From Candidatus Methylomirabilota bacterium (GTDB lineage: Bacteria; Methylomirabilota; Methylomirabilia; Rokubacteriales; CSP1-6): 63,492 nucleotides of DNA. Under the pieces are notes generated by a model. That model was not told where the DNA came from and ran no database searches. It saw nothing but the letters and a program-made list of their open reading frames with translations. The DNA lies in NCBI GenBank assembly GCA_036001065.1, contig DASYUQ010000169.1, positions 1-63,492 on the forward strand. The letters are read 5' to 3'. Below are positions 29,411 through 37,769 of this stretch, in pieces (positions within the stretch are counted from its first letter, which is position 1; each line of letters starts with the position of its first letter). A program made the translations under genes and the position numbers.

Positions 29411-32167
29411 TTGGCGCTCGTCACCACGACGGGCGGCGTCCTGCGCCGGCTGGTGCGGGCCGCCTGCGCGTTCCCGGCTCTCACGGTGGTCGGCGCGCTG
29501 GCGCTGTCGGCGGCCTCCATCTGGTACGCCCTCACCACGCTCACCTTCGCGACCTCCACGCGCGCGCTCCTGCCCCAGGGGCAACCCTACATCGAGCGCT
29601 ACGTCGAGTACGACCGCGAGTTCGACGAGCTCGAAGACCTGGTGATCGTGGTCGAAGCGCGGTCGCTTCCGGAAGCGAAGGTCTACGCCAGCCGCCTGGT
29701 CCGCGAGCTGCGCGGGCGGCACGCCCCCCTCCGCCGCATCGCCTACCGTATCGATCCCAAGCAGTTCGAGGGCCGCGCGCTCCTGTACCTGTCGAAGGAG
29801 AAGCTGGGCGAGATCCGGGACAAGGTTTTCGACTATCAGGAATTCATGGAGACCTTCGCCGCCCGCCCCACGCTCGACCAGGTGGTGGCGGGTCTGGCCA
29901 CGCAGATCGCCAACGCCTTCGTCACCGGGTTCTTCGACCTGGGGCTCGACGACTCCAAGGGCAGCAGCGACCTGCGCTTCATCGAGGACCTGGTGGTCCA
30001 GGTCTCAGCGCGCCTCGAGCGCCCGGCCCCGTATCGATCGCCGTGGGGCGCGCTCTTCTCGGCGGATGTCGACGAGTCGGGCGCCGGCTATTTCCTGTCC
30101 GACGACCAGCGCCTGCTCTTCATCCTGGCCGAGCCGGAGAGCGAGACCGGCAGCTTCAGCCGCGACCGCCACGCGGTCGAGGCGATCCGCACCGTCGTCG
30201 CCTCGCTCCGGCGCGATTTTCCCCAGGTCAACGTGGGCGTCACCGGCAAGCCGGCCCTGGCCACCGACGAGATGACGGCGGCGTTCCAGGACAGCGAGAA
30301 GGCCACCCTGCTGGCCTTCGCGCTGACGCTGGTCCTCCTGATCGTCGCCTTCCTGCGCGTGGGCAAGCCGCTGCTCATGCTGTTCGTGCTGGCCATGAGC
30401 CTCTGCTGGTCGATCGGGGTCGCCACCCTGGCCGTCGGCCACCTGTCGCTCTTCTCGGTGATGTTCATCTCGATCGTCATCGGCATCGGCATCGACTACG
30501 GCATCTACTTCTTGTTCCGCTACGAGGAGGAGCTGTTTCTGGGCCGGAGCCTGCGGGAGGCGATCGAGGTGACGGCGGCCCGCAGCGGTCCCGGCATGCT
30601 GGTGGGCGCGGCCACGGCCGCGGCCACTTTCTACGTGCTCATGCTGACGGACTTCCGGGGGCTCCAGGAGCTGGGGCTCATCGCGGGAAGCGCGATTTTA
30701 GTGTCCTGGCTGGCGATGATGACGGTCTTCCCCGCCGCCCTCATGCTAGTCGACCGGCGGCACGCCGAGCGGCCCCAGCGGTCGATCCCGCGGGCGATGG
30801 AGCTGGAGCGGATCCGCGTGCCGTTGCTCGATCTCATCGCCGCCCACCCCAAGACGGTCCTGGCCTTGGCGGTCCTGGTCACCGCCGTCTCCGCCTGGGG
30901 ACTCGGCTGGGTCCAGTTCGATTACAACCTGCTCAACCTCCAGGCGAAAGGCACCGAATCCGTCGTCTGGGAGAAGAAGGTGCTGGCAACGGCGGGGCGC
31001 TCGGGGTTCGCCGCGCTGGCGAGCGCCGACTCGTTCGAAGAGCTGCGGCGCAAGCACGCGGCCTTCAGCCGGCTGCCCAGCGTGTCGGAGGTGGATTCGG
31101 CGCTGCTCCTGATCCCTGAGGACCAGGACGAGAAGCGGAAGATCATCAGTGACTTCGCCCCCCTGGCGGCGCCCGTGCGGGTGAACCGACCGCTGCCGGT
31201 GGACCTCGAGCGCCTGATCAGCGCCTTCGAGACCCTGAAACGACGCCTGGACATCGCGGCGAACGAGGCGCCGCCCGGTGACGCCAAGCGCCGCCTCGGG
31301 CGGCTGGCCGAGCGGCTCAGCGAGCTGCTGACGAAGCTCCGGCAGAGCGACCGCGACGCCACCGAGGCCGCGCTGGCCCATCTCCAGCAACAGCTCTACC
31401 GGGACTTCCTGCGGAGCTTCCAGAGGCTGCAGGCGAACCTGACGCCGCCGCGGATCGGCCTGACTGACCTGGCTCCCGAGATCCGGCGCAAGTTCGTCAG
31501 CGACCGCGGCCAGTTTCTGATGCAGATCCATCCCGCCGTCGACATCTGGGGCCGCGAGGGCGCGCGGCGTTTCGTCACCGAGCTGCGATCGGTCGACCCG
31601 GAGGTCACGGGGACGCCGGTCATCACCTTTGAGGCGATCCGGCTGATGGAGCGCGCCTATCAGCAGGGTACGGTCTACGCGATCCTGGTGGTGGCCGCCC
31701 TCACCGCGCTCACGATCCGGCGCTGGCGCGAGGCCCTCCTGGCGCTGCTGCCACTGGGGCTGGGTCTCCTGTGGACGTTCGGTCTCATGTACTTCTTCGA
31801 CCTGAAGCTCACCCTGGGCAACGTCTTCGGGATCCCCCTGATACTCGGCGCGGCCGCGGAGTTCGGCTCGAACATCGTGCTGCGCTTCATGGAGGATCAA
31901 GACTACGAGGGGCCGCTCATCGCGCGCAGCACGGTCATGGCCGTGCTGGTCAACGGCCTGACCACGATCGTCGGCTTCGGCAGCCTGATGCTCGCCAGCC
32001 ACCGGGGGATCTTCGGGCTGGGGCTCCTGCTCACGCTCGGGATAGTCACGAGCCTGATCGCGGCGCTGGTCGTGCTTCCCGTGCTGCTGCGGATGGTCCG
32101 GCAGATGCGCACCGCCCGCCGGGCGCCGCCCGCCCCGCGCTCGGTCGAGCCCGTCGGAACGGGTTAG
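29411..32167 (+). CDS. hpnN: Hopanoid-associated RND transporter HpnN (MMPL family)
   Basis: A 918-aa polytopic RND protein with two halves, each with one helix, a large periplasmic domain and five further helices. Segments such as GIGIDYGIYFLFRYEEEL and the second-half counterpart GIPLILGAAAEFGSNIVLRF are typical. HpnN moves hopanoids from the inner to the outer membrane. Translation probably begins at the TTG at 29411, immediately after the inositol-phosphate synthase stop codon; no better start is seen near it. A coiled region around residues 595-660 (RRLGRLAERLSELLTKLRQ) lies in the second periplasmic domain. Confidence 0.85.
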   Translation: MALVTTTGGVLRRLVRAACAFPALTVVGALALSAASIWYALTTLTFATSTRALLPQGQPYIERYVEYDREFDELEDLVIVVEARSLPEAKVYASRLVRELRGRHAPLRRIAYRIDPKQFEGRALLYLSKEKLGEIRDKVFDYQEFMETFAARPTLDQVVAGLATQIANAFVTGFFDLGLDDSKGSSDLRFIEDLVVQVSARLERPAPYRSPWGALFSADVDESGAGYFLSDDQRLLFILAEPESETGSFSRDRHAVEAIRTVVASLRRDFPQVNVGVTGKPALATDEMTAAFQDSEKATLLAFALTLVLLIVAFLRVGKPLLMLFVLAMSLCWSIGVATLAVGHLSLFSVMFISIVIGIGIDYGIYFLFRYEEELFLGRSLREAIEVTAARSGPGMLVGAATAAATFYVLMLTDFRGLQELGLIAGSAILVSWLAMMTVFPAALMLVDRRHAERPQRSIPRAMELERIRVPLLDLIAAHPKTVLALAVLVTAVSAWGLGWVQFDYNLLNLQAKGTESVVWEKKVLATAGRSGFAALASADSFEELRRKHAAFSRLPSVSEVDSALLLIPEDQDEKRKIISDFAPLAAPVRVNRPLPVDLERLISAFETLKRRLDIAANEAPPGDAKRRLGRLAERLSELLTKLRQSDRDATEAALAHLQQQLYRDFLRSFQRLQANLTPPRIGLTDLAPEIRRKFVSDRGQFLMQIHPAVDIWGREGARRFVTELRSVDPEVTGTPVITFEAIRLMERAYQQGTVYAILVVAALTALTIRRWREALLALLPLGLGLLWTFGLMYFFDLKLTLGNVFGIPLILGAAAEFGSNIVLRFMEDQDYEGPLIARSTVMAVLVNGLTTIVGFGSLMLASHRGIFGLGLLLTLGIVTSLIAALVVLPVLLRMVRQMRTARRAPPAPRSVEPVGTG

Positions 32168-32172
32168 GCAGG

Positions 32173-32282
32173 TCGGAGGGGGCGGACGTTACGGCCCCCT
32201 CCGAGATTCCTAGTCAGAGGGGGCCGCGCGCGGCCCCCTCTGAACCTCCCCACAGGTTGCGCGGACGAAACCCGCGCTCGAG
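32173..32282 (+). repeat. GC-rich modular hairpin repeat, copy 5
   Basis: Lies between the convergent hpnN and heme-oxygenase-like genes, immediately after hpnN. It has two hairpins (TCGGAGGGGGCGG..CCCCCTCCGA and CAGAGGGGGCC..GGCCCCCTCTG) and the terminal module, here GCGCGGACGAAACCCGCGCTCGAG. Confidence 0.85.
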
Positions 32283-32304
32283 CGGTGCTTAATCCGACGC
32301 GCGG

Positions 32305-33033
32305 CTAGGCGGCGGCGCCGACGAAGGCCTCGAGCATCCCGTCGGCGCAGATGCGCCGCACGGTGATGGCGCGCCGCATCGCCAGCCGGCCCCAGGTCTG
32401 CTGTTCATCGGTGACGGCCAGCCGCTCGAGCAGCCGCACGGCGCGCGCGGCGTGATCGCCCTCCACCTCCATGTGGACGAGGTAGAAGTCGAGCGCGTCC
32501 CGGGCCACTCCGTAGTGCTTCTCCATCGCCTCGGCCATCCGCTGCATGTGGAGGGGATTGATCGACTCGGTGGCGATGTTGCCGCCGCACAGCGCCTCCA
32601 GCGTGGAGGAGCGCTGCAGGAGGAACAGCTCGTTCTTCTCGATGATCGTGGTCGGCAGATACTCCGTCGCGAACACCTCGGCCCGCGAGATTCCCAGCGC
32701 CTCGGCCAGACGGAGAAAGAGGTAAGCGTGGGCGGTGGCCTTGCCGCCGATCGTATCCTCGCCGCCCTCCTCGACGACCAGCGGGATCAAGGCGCGCTGG
32801 CGCTCGAGGTCCTCGAACGTGGGCGTGTAGCCGCCGACGGAGACGATCTTCCACGCCGCGTGGCGGAGCGTGTCGAGGAAGAAGCAGCCCTGCTGCCGGA
32901 TCACCCGCTGGACCTGGCGCCGGTCGAGCCGGCCCTCGTAGATCAGGTGAAAGAGCCGGTGGTGGAGCCAGGGGTGCGTCTCCCGGGCTTCCTCGAGTAG
33001 ATTCGCCGCGAACTCCGCCGGTGACAGCGCCAT
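32305..33033 (-). CDS. Heme-oxygenase-like (TenA/PqqC/CADD-type) putative diiron protein
   Basis: A 242-aa all-alpha protein of the heme-oxygenase-like fold. Candidate metal ligands are in helix segments EEGGEDTIGGKATAH, EKNELF and the C-terminal DFYLVHMEVEGDHAARA, whose His, Glu and Asp-His spacing resembles heme-oxygenase-like diiron oxidases. GGAGGAGG precedes the ATG at 33033. It stands alone between repeats. Reaction unknown: related proteins make cofactors, cleave fatty acids or oxidise amino acids. Confidence 0.7.
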   Translation of the reverse strand: MALSPAEFAANLLEEARETHPWLHHRLFHLIYEGRLDRRQVQRVIRQQGCFFLDTLRHAAWKIVSVGGYTPTFEDLERQRALIPLVVEEGGEDTIGGKATAHAYLFLRLAEALGISRAEVFATEYLPTTIIEKNELFLLQRSSTLEALCGGNIATESINPLHMQRMAEAMEKHYGVARDALDFYLVHMEVEGDHAARAVRLLERLAVTDEQQTWGRLAMRRAITVRRICADGMLEAFVGAAA

Positions 33034-33048
33034 GGGATCCTCCTCCAG

Positions 33049-33125
33049 TTCGAGCGCCGGCTCCGCCGGCGCAACCCCCTTCTTTGGGGGAGGCCTCGGA
33101 GGGGGCCGTAACGTCCGCCCTCCGA
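33049..33125 (-). repeat. GC-rich modular hairpin repeat, copy 6
   Basis: An inverted copy: terminal module (TTCGAGCGCCGGCTCCGCCGG) then the A module (TCGGAGGGGGCCG..CCCTCCGA). It begins 16 bp upstream of the heme-oxygenase-like gene's start. The ~600-bp gap 33034-33643 holds this repeat, the second 57-bp repeat copy and a molybdopterin oxidoreductase remnant. Confidence 0.8.
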
Positions 33126-33194
33126 TGAGTACCCGCCGGCCGGGCGTTACACCGGCGGCTATCCGCGACGATGGCCCAGGGGCCTCTGCATAGG

Positions 33195-33251
33195 CTCGCC
33201 TCGGGCGCAGGGGCCCCAGCCCCTGGCCGCCCTGCGGCGCGCACGACCATC
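33195..33251. repeat. 57-bp repeat family 2, copy b
   Basis: Same length as 16261-16317 and matches it at 50 of 57 positions by eye, including the shared end CGCACGACCATC. It is intergenic here. Confidence 0.7.
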
Positions 33252-33322
33252 CCTGGCTTGCTGCGCTGGCCGCACCGGCGCGGCTTCACCCGTCCCCGGA
33301 GGACGCGGCGGGCATGACCGGA

Positions 33323-33604
33323 TCATACGCCGGCCGCGGGAGCGAGCGCGACCTCGACGAGGTTCGAGTGGAAGGCGTGGCCGCCGCCCAGGTCCGTTAC
33401 CCGGTCGCTGGTCAGCACGTTGACGGCGCGGTCGCCCGAGTGAACGCGGTGCCACCAGATGCCTTCGATCACGACCACGCCCGGTCGCGTGGCATCGCTG
33501 ACGCGAGCCGTGAAGCGCGACGATCCTCGATCGTTGAAGACACGCACCGGGTCCCCATCCCCGATCCCGCGCCGGGCCGCGTCGGCGGCGGCGTCAACAC
33601 CGTG
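33323..33604 (-). pseudogene. Molybdopterin oxidoreductase, C-terminal remnant
   Basis: About 93 codons of the molybdopterin-dinucleotide-binding domain remain (AADAARRGIGDGDPVRVFNDRG, VVVIEGIWWHR, NVLTSDRVTDLGGGHAFH). The upstream ~600 residues are absent, replaced by unrelated sequence leading into the BT1 transporter gene on the other strand. No start codon or ribosome site precedes it, so it is a deletion remnant. Confidence 0.75.
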
Positions 33605-33643
33605 GGCGTCTTCTGCCGGCTGCGCAGCAGCGGATAAAGTATC

Positions 33644-34906
33644 ATGGCGCCCGGGATGCTCGACCGCCTCCGAAGGCTGCACCCCTTCCAGACTCCCGAC
33701 GCTCAACGCCTCGCCCTTCTCTTCGCCATCGTCTACTTCGCCCAGGGCATGTGGTACCTGCCCAACCAGACGATCACCATCGTTCTCAAGGAACGCGGGC
33801 TGTCGGCCGGCCAGGTAGCGACGTTCTTCTCGATCACCACGATCCCGTGGCTGATCAAGCCCGTCTACGGGCTCGTCTCGGACTTCGTCCCGCTCTTCGG
33901 GCGGCGGCGGAAGAGCTACCTGCTGCTCACCTCCGCGCTAGCGACGAGCGCCGGCGCCACCATGGCGCTCGTCGCGGACCATTCCTACTGGCGGCTGGCG
34001 ATCTTCTTCACGATCATGGGGCTGGGCCTGGCCTTCACGGACGTGCTGGTGGACGCGCTCATGGTGGAGAACGGCCGGCCGCGCGGCCTCACCGGCGCCT
34101 TCCAGTCGGTCCAGTGGGCCGCGATCTACGCCGCGACGGTGCTGGTCGGGGTTCTCGGAGGCCATCTGGCCGAGAAGCGCGACCTCCACGCCGCCTTCGC
34201 CATCGCCGCCTGCTTCCCGCTGATCTCGTTCCTCATGGCGGTCCTGTTCGTCACCGAGGCCCCGGCGCCCGCCGACCGCGAGGCCTTCCGTGAGACCTTG
34301 GCGGCGATACGGGGGGCCCTGGGGGAGCGGGACGTGTGGGTGGTAGCCGGCTTCATCTTCTTCTGGACGTTCAGCCCCTCGTTCGGGCCCGCCCTCATCT
34401 ACTACCAGACGGACGTCCTGAAGTTCAGCCAGCGGTTCATCGGCATCCTCGGCTCGCTGGGGGCCATCGCCGCCGTGGTGGGGGCGTTCGTCTATGCGCC
34501 GCTCTCGCGGTGGGTGCCGCTCAAGAGGCTGATCAACCTGGCGATCGGCATCGGCATCGGGGGCACGCTGGCCTACCTCGGCTACCGCGGCCCGCTCTCC
34601 GCCGTGGTCATCGACACGGTCTTCGGCTGCATCGGCATGATCACGCAGCTCGCCTTCCTGGACCTGGCGGCCAAGAGCTGCCCCCGCCGGGTGGAGGCGA
34701 CGTTCTTCGCCCTGCTGATGTCGGTGTTCAACGGCGGCGTGCAGGGCTCGCAGATCGTGGGCGGTTACCTGTACGACTGGCTGGGCTACACGCCGCTCAT
34801 CTTCATCTCGACCGGGATGACGGCCTTGGCGTGGTTCCTCGTCCCCCTGGTGAAGATCCACCGGATCGACGCCAAGGCCCGCGCCGAGGCCGCCACGTCG
34901 GGCTAG
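33644..34906 (+). CDS. BT1/folate-biopterin family MFS transporter
   Basis: A 420-aa membrane transporter with about twelve helices. The N-terminal signature FAQGMWYLPNQTITIVLKERGLS and the loop GLVSDFVPLFGRRRKSYLLL are characteristic of the BT1 (folate-biopterin) branch of the major facilitator superfamily. Substrate cannot be decided: members carry folates, pterins or muropeptide-like compounds. An alternative ATG at 33656 would fit a TATCAT box ending 10 nt before it. The gene is monocistronic. Confidence 0.8.
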   Translation: MAPGMLDRLRRLHPFQTPDAQRLALLFAIVYFAQGMWYLPNQTITIVLKERGLSAGQVATFFSITTIPWLIKPVYGLVSDFVPLFGRRRKSYLLLTSALATSAGATMALVADHSYWRLAIFFTIMGLGLAFTDVLVDALMVENGRPRGLTGAFQSVQWAAIYAATVLVGVLGGHLAEKRDLHAAFAIAACFPLISFLMAVLFVTEAPAPADREAFRETLAAIRGALGERDVWVVAGFIFFWTFSPSFGPALIYYQTDVLKFSQRFIGILGSLGAIAAVVGAFVYAPLSRWVPLKRLINLAIGIGIGGTLAYLGYRGPLSAVVIDTVFGCIGMITQLAFLDLAAKSCPRRVEATFFALLMSVFNGGVQGSQIVGGYLYDWLGYTPLIFISTGMTALAWFLVPLVKIHRIDAKARAEAATSG

Positions 34907-34919
34907 GGCCCGGCCGCGA

Positions 34920-35201
34920 TCAGTCGGCCGCCTCGGGGCTGCGCGTGACGGCGGACCAGGCGCGCCGGAGCCAGCGCAGCGCCAGCTCCATCTGCGCGGG
35001 GTCGTCGATGATCAGTTCCACCCAGCCGCGGCGGGCGAAACGGCGGTGCGGGCGCACGCGCGGATCACGGAGCGCGCGCGTCTGGTCCTCGACGGTCAGG
35101 CGGATCCACAGGTCCCGGTCCTTCTCCCGCACGGGAAAGCAGGCGAAAAGCCGCGGGCCCACGAAGTAGCCCCAGCGCCCGAACATGGGCGTGATCTTCA
35201 C
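34920..35201 (-). CDS. TfoX N-terminal/YjbR-like small protein, start uncertain
   Basis: Encodes about 93 residues with the TfoX N-domain pattern: MFGRWGYFVGPRLFACFPV, DLWIRLTVEDQ, then RRGWVELIIDDPAQMELALRWLRRAW. The GTG at 35201 is the first usable start, but homology-like sequence (YRLNEALARWTG) continues ~15 codons upstream and no ATG/GTG/TTG is in frame there. The 5' end may be truncated or a start codon lost. It lies between the BT1 gene and a small ferredoxin-like-fold gene. Confidence 0.5.
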   Translation of the reverse strand: MKITPMFGRWGYFVGPRLFACFPVREKDRDLWIRLTVEDQTRALRDPRVRPHRRFARRGWVELIIDDPAQMELALRWLRRAWSAVTRSPEAAD

Positions 35202-35311
35202 GCCCGTCCACCGCGCCAGGGCCTCGTTCAGGCGGTAGGCGGGCCCGGCCCCGCCCCGCGTGAGCGTACGCCGCGTCCGGCGCCCACGGCCGAGACCGCG
35301 GAACCGCCGGA

Positions 35312-35623
35312 CTATGGCCAGACCTGCGTGTACGCGAAGCGCGCCCGCTCGCTCGCCACGCCGAACGCGGCGTCGTACTCGGCCTTGAGCTGCTTGAAGT
35401 GCGGCGATCCCATGAGCCGGCGGAAGGTCGCTTCGTCCTGCAGCTCGTAGACGGCCATGTACTGGTAGCGGTCCTCCCCCATGATGGCCTTGTACCGGCG
35501 GGCGCTGACCGCGCCCTTGAACTGGAGAAACTGCGGAATATGCTCCTCGTTGTACCAGCGGTTGAAGGCTTCCTCCCGATCCTTGGTGATGGTGGCCTTC
35601 ACCACGAACAGCACGGTGGCCAT
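35312..35623 (-). CDS. Small dimeric alpha-beta barrel (DUF4286/EthD-like) protein
   Basis: A 103-aa protein with the pattern FNRWYNEEHIPQFLQFKGAV, YMAVYELQDE and a C-terminal helix, as in dimeric ferredoxin-like-fold proteins of the DUF4286/EthD group. AGGAGG lies just upstream of the ATG at 35623. Function unknown; related proteins act in degradation pathways. Expressed opposite to malate synthase. Confidence 0.7.
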   Translation of the reverse strand: MATVLFVVKATITKDREEAFNRWYNEEHIPQFLQFKGAVSARRYKAIMGEDRYQYMAVYELQDEATFRRLMGSPHFKQLKAEYDAAFGVASERARFAYTQVWP

Positions 35624-35762
35624 GGCGAACCTCCTGGGGACATTTCATCGCCGCGCGGCCCGCGGCGCCCGCATTCTGCCATTGACAGCACTCGGTCGCC
35701 ATGCGAAAAAGGTTTGTTTTTACGCTGAAGTCGAGCCTTTATCCCGGATCAAGGAGCGATTC

Positions 35763-37442
35763 ATGGCCGGTTCGGCAACCACCCGTGCGGGTTGGCCGCG
35801 GGTCGAAGGGGCGGCGGAACTGTTCACGCCGGCCTTCCTCGACTACCTGGTCAGCCTCCACGATCAGTTCGCGCCGCGCATCCGCGAGCTCCTGGCCCGG
35901 CGGGCGGAAGCGCTCGACCGGGCCCTCCGGCAGGGTCGCCTGCCCGCCCATCCGCCGGCCAGCGCCGCCACCACGGGGTCCTGGAAAGTTCCGCCCGTGC
36001 CGGACGATCTCCGCAAGCCCGGCATCGAGATCTCGGGGCCCTGCTCGATCACGCCCATGTTCATCAATGCGCTCAACCCCGGGCCGGAAGGCGAGCGCGC
36101 CGAGGGCGACCTGGACGACGACGAGGATTCGGGCGGCCATCGCCTCGGCGACACCGTCCGGGCGGCCCACAATCGGATCGCGGCCATTCAGCGCGAGCTG
36201 AACTACTTCGACCGGGAAAGGAACAAAGAGTACAAGATCGTCGAGGGCGAGCTGCCCTTCTTCATGCACCGCGAGCGCGGCATCCACCTGGAGGAGCACG
36301 AGATGGCCATCGACGGCGCGCCCGTGAACGCCGCCATCCTCGGCACCGCGCTGACGCTCTTCCATGCGGGCCGCGCCCAGGCCGAGCGCGGTCAGGGCAT
36401 CTACTTCTACCTGCCCAAGCTCGAGTTCGCGCCCGAGGCCCGCCTCTATCGGGATCTCTTCGACGCCAGCCGCCCGCGGCTGCCCTGGCTCAAGAGCGCG
36501 ACCATCCGGGCGGTCGTCCTGGTGGAGGCGCTGCCCTGCGTGTACGAGATGGAGGAGATGCTGTACGAGCTGGGGCCTTACGCGGCGGGTCTCAACGCCG
36601 CGCGCTGGGACCTCAAGGCCAGCATCTTCGAGTACGTCATGAGCGATCCCCAGTCGGTGTGGCCCGATCGCTTCGGCGTGGACATCAAGACCACGCCGTT
36701 CCTCGCCGACATCTTCCGACGCCTGGTCGCCATCTGCCTCAAGCGGGCCGCCGTGCCCATCGGGGGCATGGCCACCGCCCTGCCCAGCTCCGATCCGGAA
36801 GTCAACCGCGTCGCCGCCGAGGCGATCCGAAGCGACAAGGAGTGGGAGGCCCGGCAGGGCTTCATCCGCGGCTGGGTGGCGCACATCTTCCACATGAAGA
36901 CCGCCGCCGACCCCTTCAAGAAGCTCATCGCGTCGGGCTGGAAGCCGACGCCCGAGATGGCGAATCCCGAAAACTACCCTGTGCGGATCGAGGTCCCCCG
37001 GGGACCGATCACGGTCGAGGGGACGCGCCGCAACTGCCGGATGATCACCGAGTACGTGGAGGGCTGGCTCAACGGCCGCGGCGCCAAGGGCATCGACAGC
37101 CTCGCCGGCAGGCCCGGCGTCCACCCCGCACTGATGGAAGATCTGGCCACCGGCCGCATGTCCGTGGCCCAGATCGCCCAGCGTATTCGTCACCGGGTGC
37201 GCCCGACCGAGGGACCGGCCGACGTCCACGATGTCGCCCTGGTGAAGCGGCTGCTCCAGCAGGAGGTCGAGGACATCCTGGCGCGCTCGAAGCCCGACGC
37301 GCCGGGTCAGGCGCGCTACCGCAAGGCGGTGAAGATCGCCATGAGGTGGATCAAGAACTACACCGAGCTGGACTTCCGTAGCCTCGGCTCCTACCCGCGC
37401 GCCGATCTGGAGAGGATCGCCGCCGGGCCTGACGCGCTATAG
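35763..37442 (+). CDS. aceB: Malate synthase A
   Basis: A 559-aa enzyme condensing glyoxylate and acetyl-CoA to malate in the glyoxylate shunt. Family hallmarks are GPCSITPMFINALNPG, RGIHLEEHEM, YFYLPKLE, GPYAAGLNAARWDLKASIFEY and IGGMATALPS. The start at 35763 follows an AAGGAG box; the longer open frame upstream is not protein-like. No isocitrate lyase gene is adjacent. The length is slightly above the usual 530-540. Confidence 0.92.
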   Translation: MAGSATTRAGWPRVEGAAELFTPAFLDYLVSLHDQFAPRIRELLARRAEALDRALRQGRLPAHPPASAATTGSWKVPPVPDDLRKPGIEISGPCSITPMFINALNPGPEGERAEGDLDDDEDSGGHRLGDTVRAAHNRIAAIQRELNYFDRERNKEYKIVEGELPFFMHRERGIHLEEHEMAIDGAPVNAAILGTALTLFHAGRAQAERGQGIYFYLPKLEFAPEARLYRDLFDASRPRLPWLKSATIRAVVLVEALPCVYEMEEMLYELGPYAAGLNAARWDLKASIFEYVMSDPQSVWPDRFGVDIKTTPFLADIFRRLVAICLKRAAVPIGGMATALPSSDPEVNRVAAEAIRSDKEWEARQGFIRGWVAHIFHMKTAADPFKKLIASGWKPTPEMANPENYPVRIEVPRGPITVEGTRRNCRMITEYVEGWLNGRGAKGIDSLAGRPGVHPALMEDLATGRMSVAQIAQRIRHRVRPTEGPADVHDVALVKRLLQQEVEDILARSKPDAPGQARYRKAVKIAMRWIKNYTELDFRSLGSYPRADLERIAAGPDAL

Positions 37443-37444
37443 CC

Positions 37445-37551
37445 TCGGAGGGGGGCTTCGCCCCCCTTCCGAAATTCCTGGTCAGAGGGGGCCTCGCGGC
37501 CCCCTCCGAACCTCCCCAATGGATGTTGCGCCGGTGAAGCCGGCGCTCGAA
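37445..37551 (+). repeat. GC-rich modular hairpin repeat, copy 7
   Basis: Starts 2 bp after the malate synthase stop codon. It shows the B hairpin (TCGGAGGGGGGCTTCGCCCC), an A-type hairpin and the terminal module GCGCCGGTGAAGCCGGCGCT. The 323-bp gap 37443-37765 contains this, an inverted copy and a MITE, and nothing else. Confidence 0.88.
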
Positions 37552-37600
37552 GGCCGCGAGATCTTCCCGGTCCGCTACGGGCGCGTCGGAGTAAGCACTG

Positions 37601-37675
37601 TTCGAGCGCGGGCTTCGCCCGCGCAATCCTTGCTGGGGGGGAGGCCTCGGAGGGGGCCGTCGAGGCCCCCTCCGA
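37601..37675 (-). repeat. GC-rich modular hairpin repeat, copy 8
   Basis: An inverted copy (TTCGAGCGCGGGCTTCGCCC..., then TCGGAGGGGGCC..GGCCCCCTCCGA), facing copy 7 across a 49-bp spacer. A MITE begins 5 bp after it. Confidence 0.85.
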
Positions 37676-37679
37676 TGAC

Positions 37680-37769
37680 CTAGTGCCGTTCCAACTTGTT
37701 GATACTAAATCTGTCCACGAACGACGTACACGGTGCCTTCCTAGGCGCGAATAGTTGGAACGGCACTAG
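37680..37769 (-). mobile_element. 90-bp MITE-like element, copy B
   Basis: The exact reverse complement of 7303-7392 over all 90 bases. It has the same 17-bp terminal inverted repeats and possible TA target duplications. Its right end supplies the TAG stop codon (37766-37768 on the minus strand) of the VOC protein gene. Identity of the two copies indicates recent movement. Confidence 0.88.

Noticed and set aside
35682-35710. TTGACA upstream of malate synthase
   Set aside because: No acceptable -10 hexamer at 16-18 bp spacing, only GAAAAA-type sequence.
37443-37765. CRISPR array, considered because of the tandem GC-rich repeats
   Set aside because: The repeats are hairpin modules in mixed orientation with no regular repeat-spacer periodicity and no cas genes nearby.
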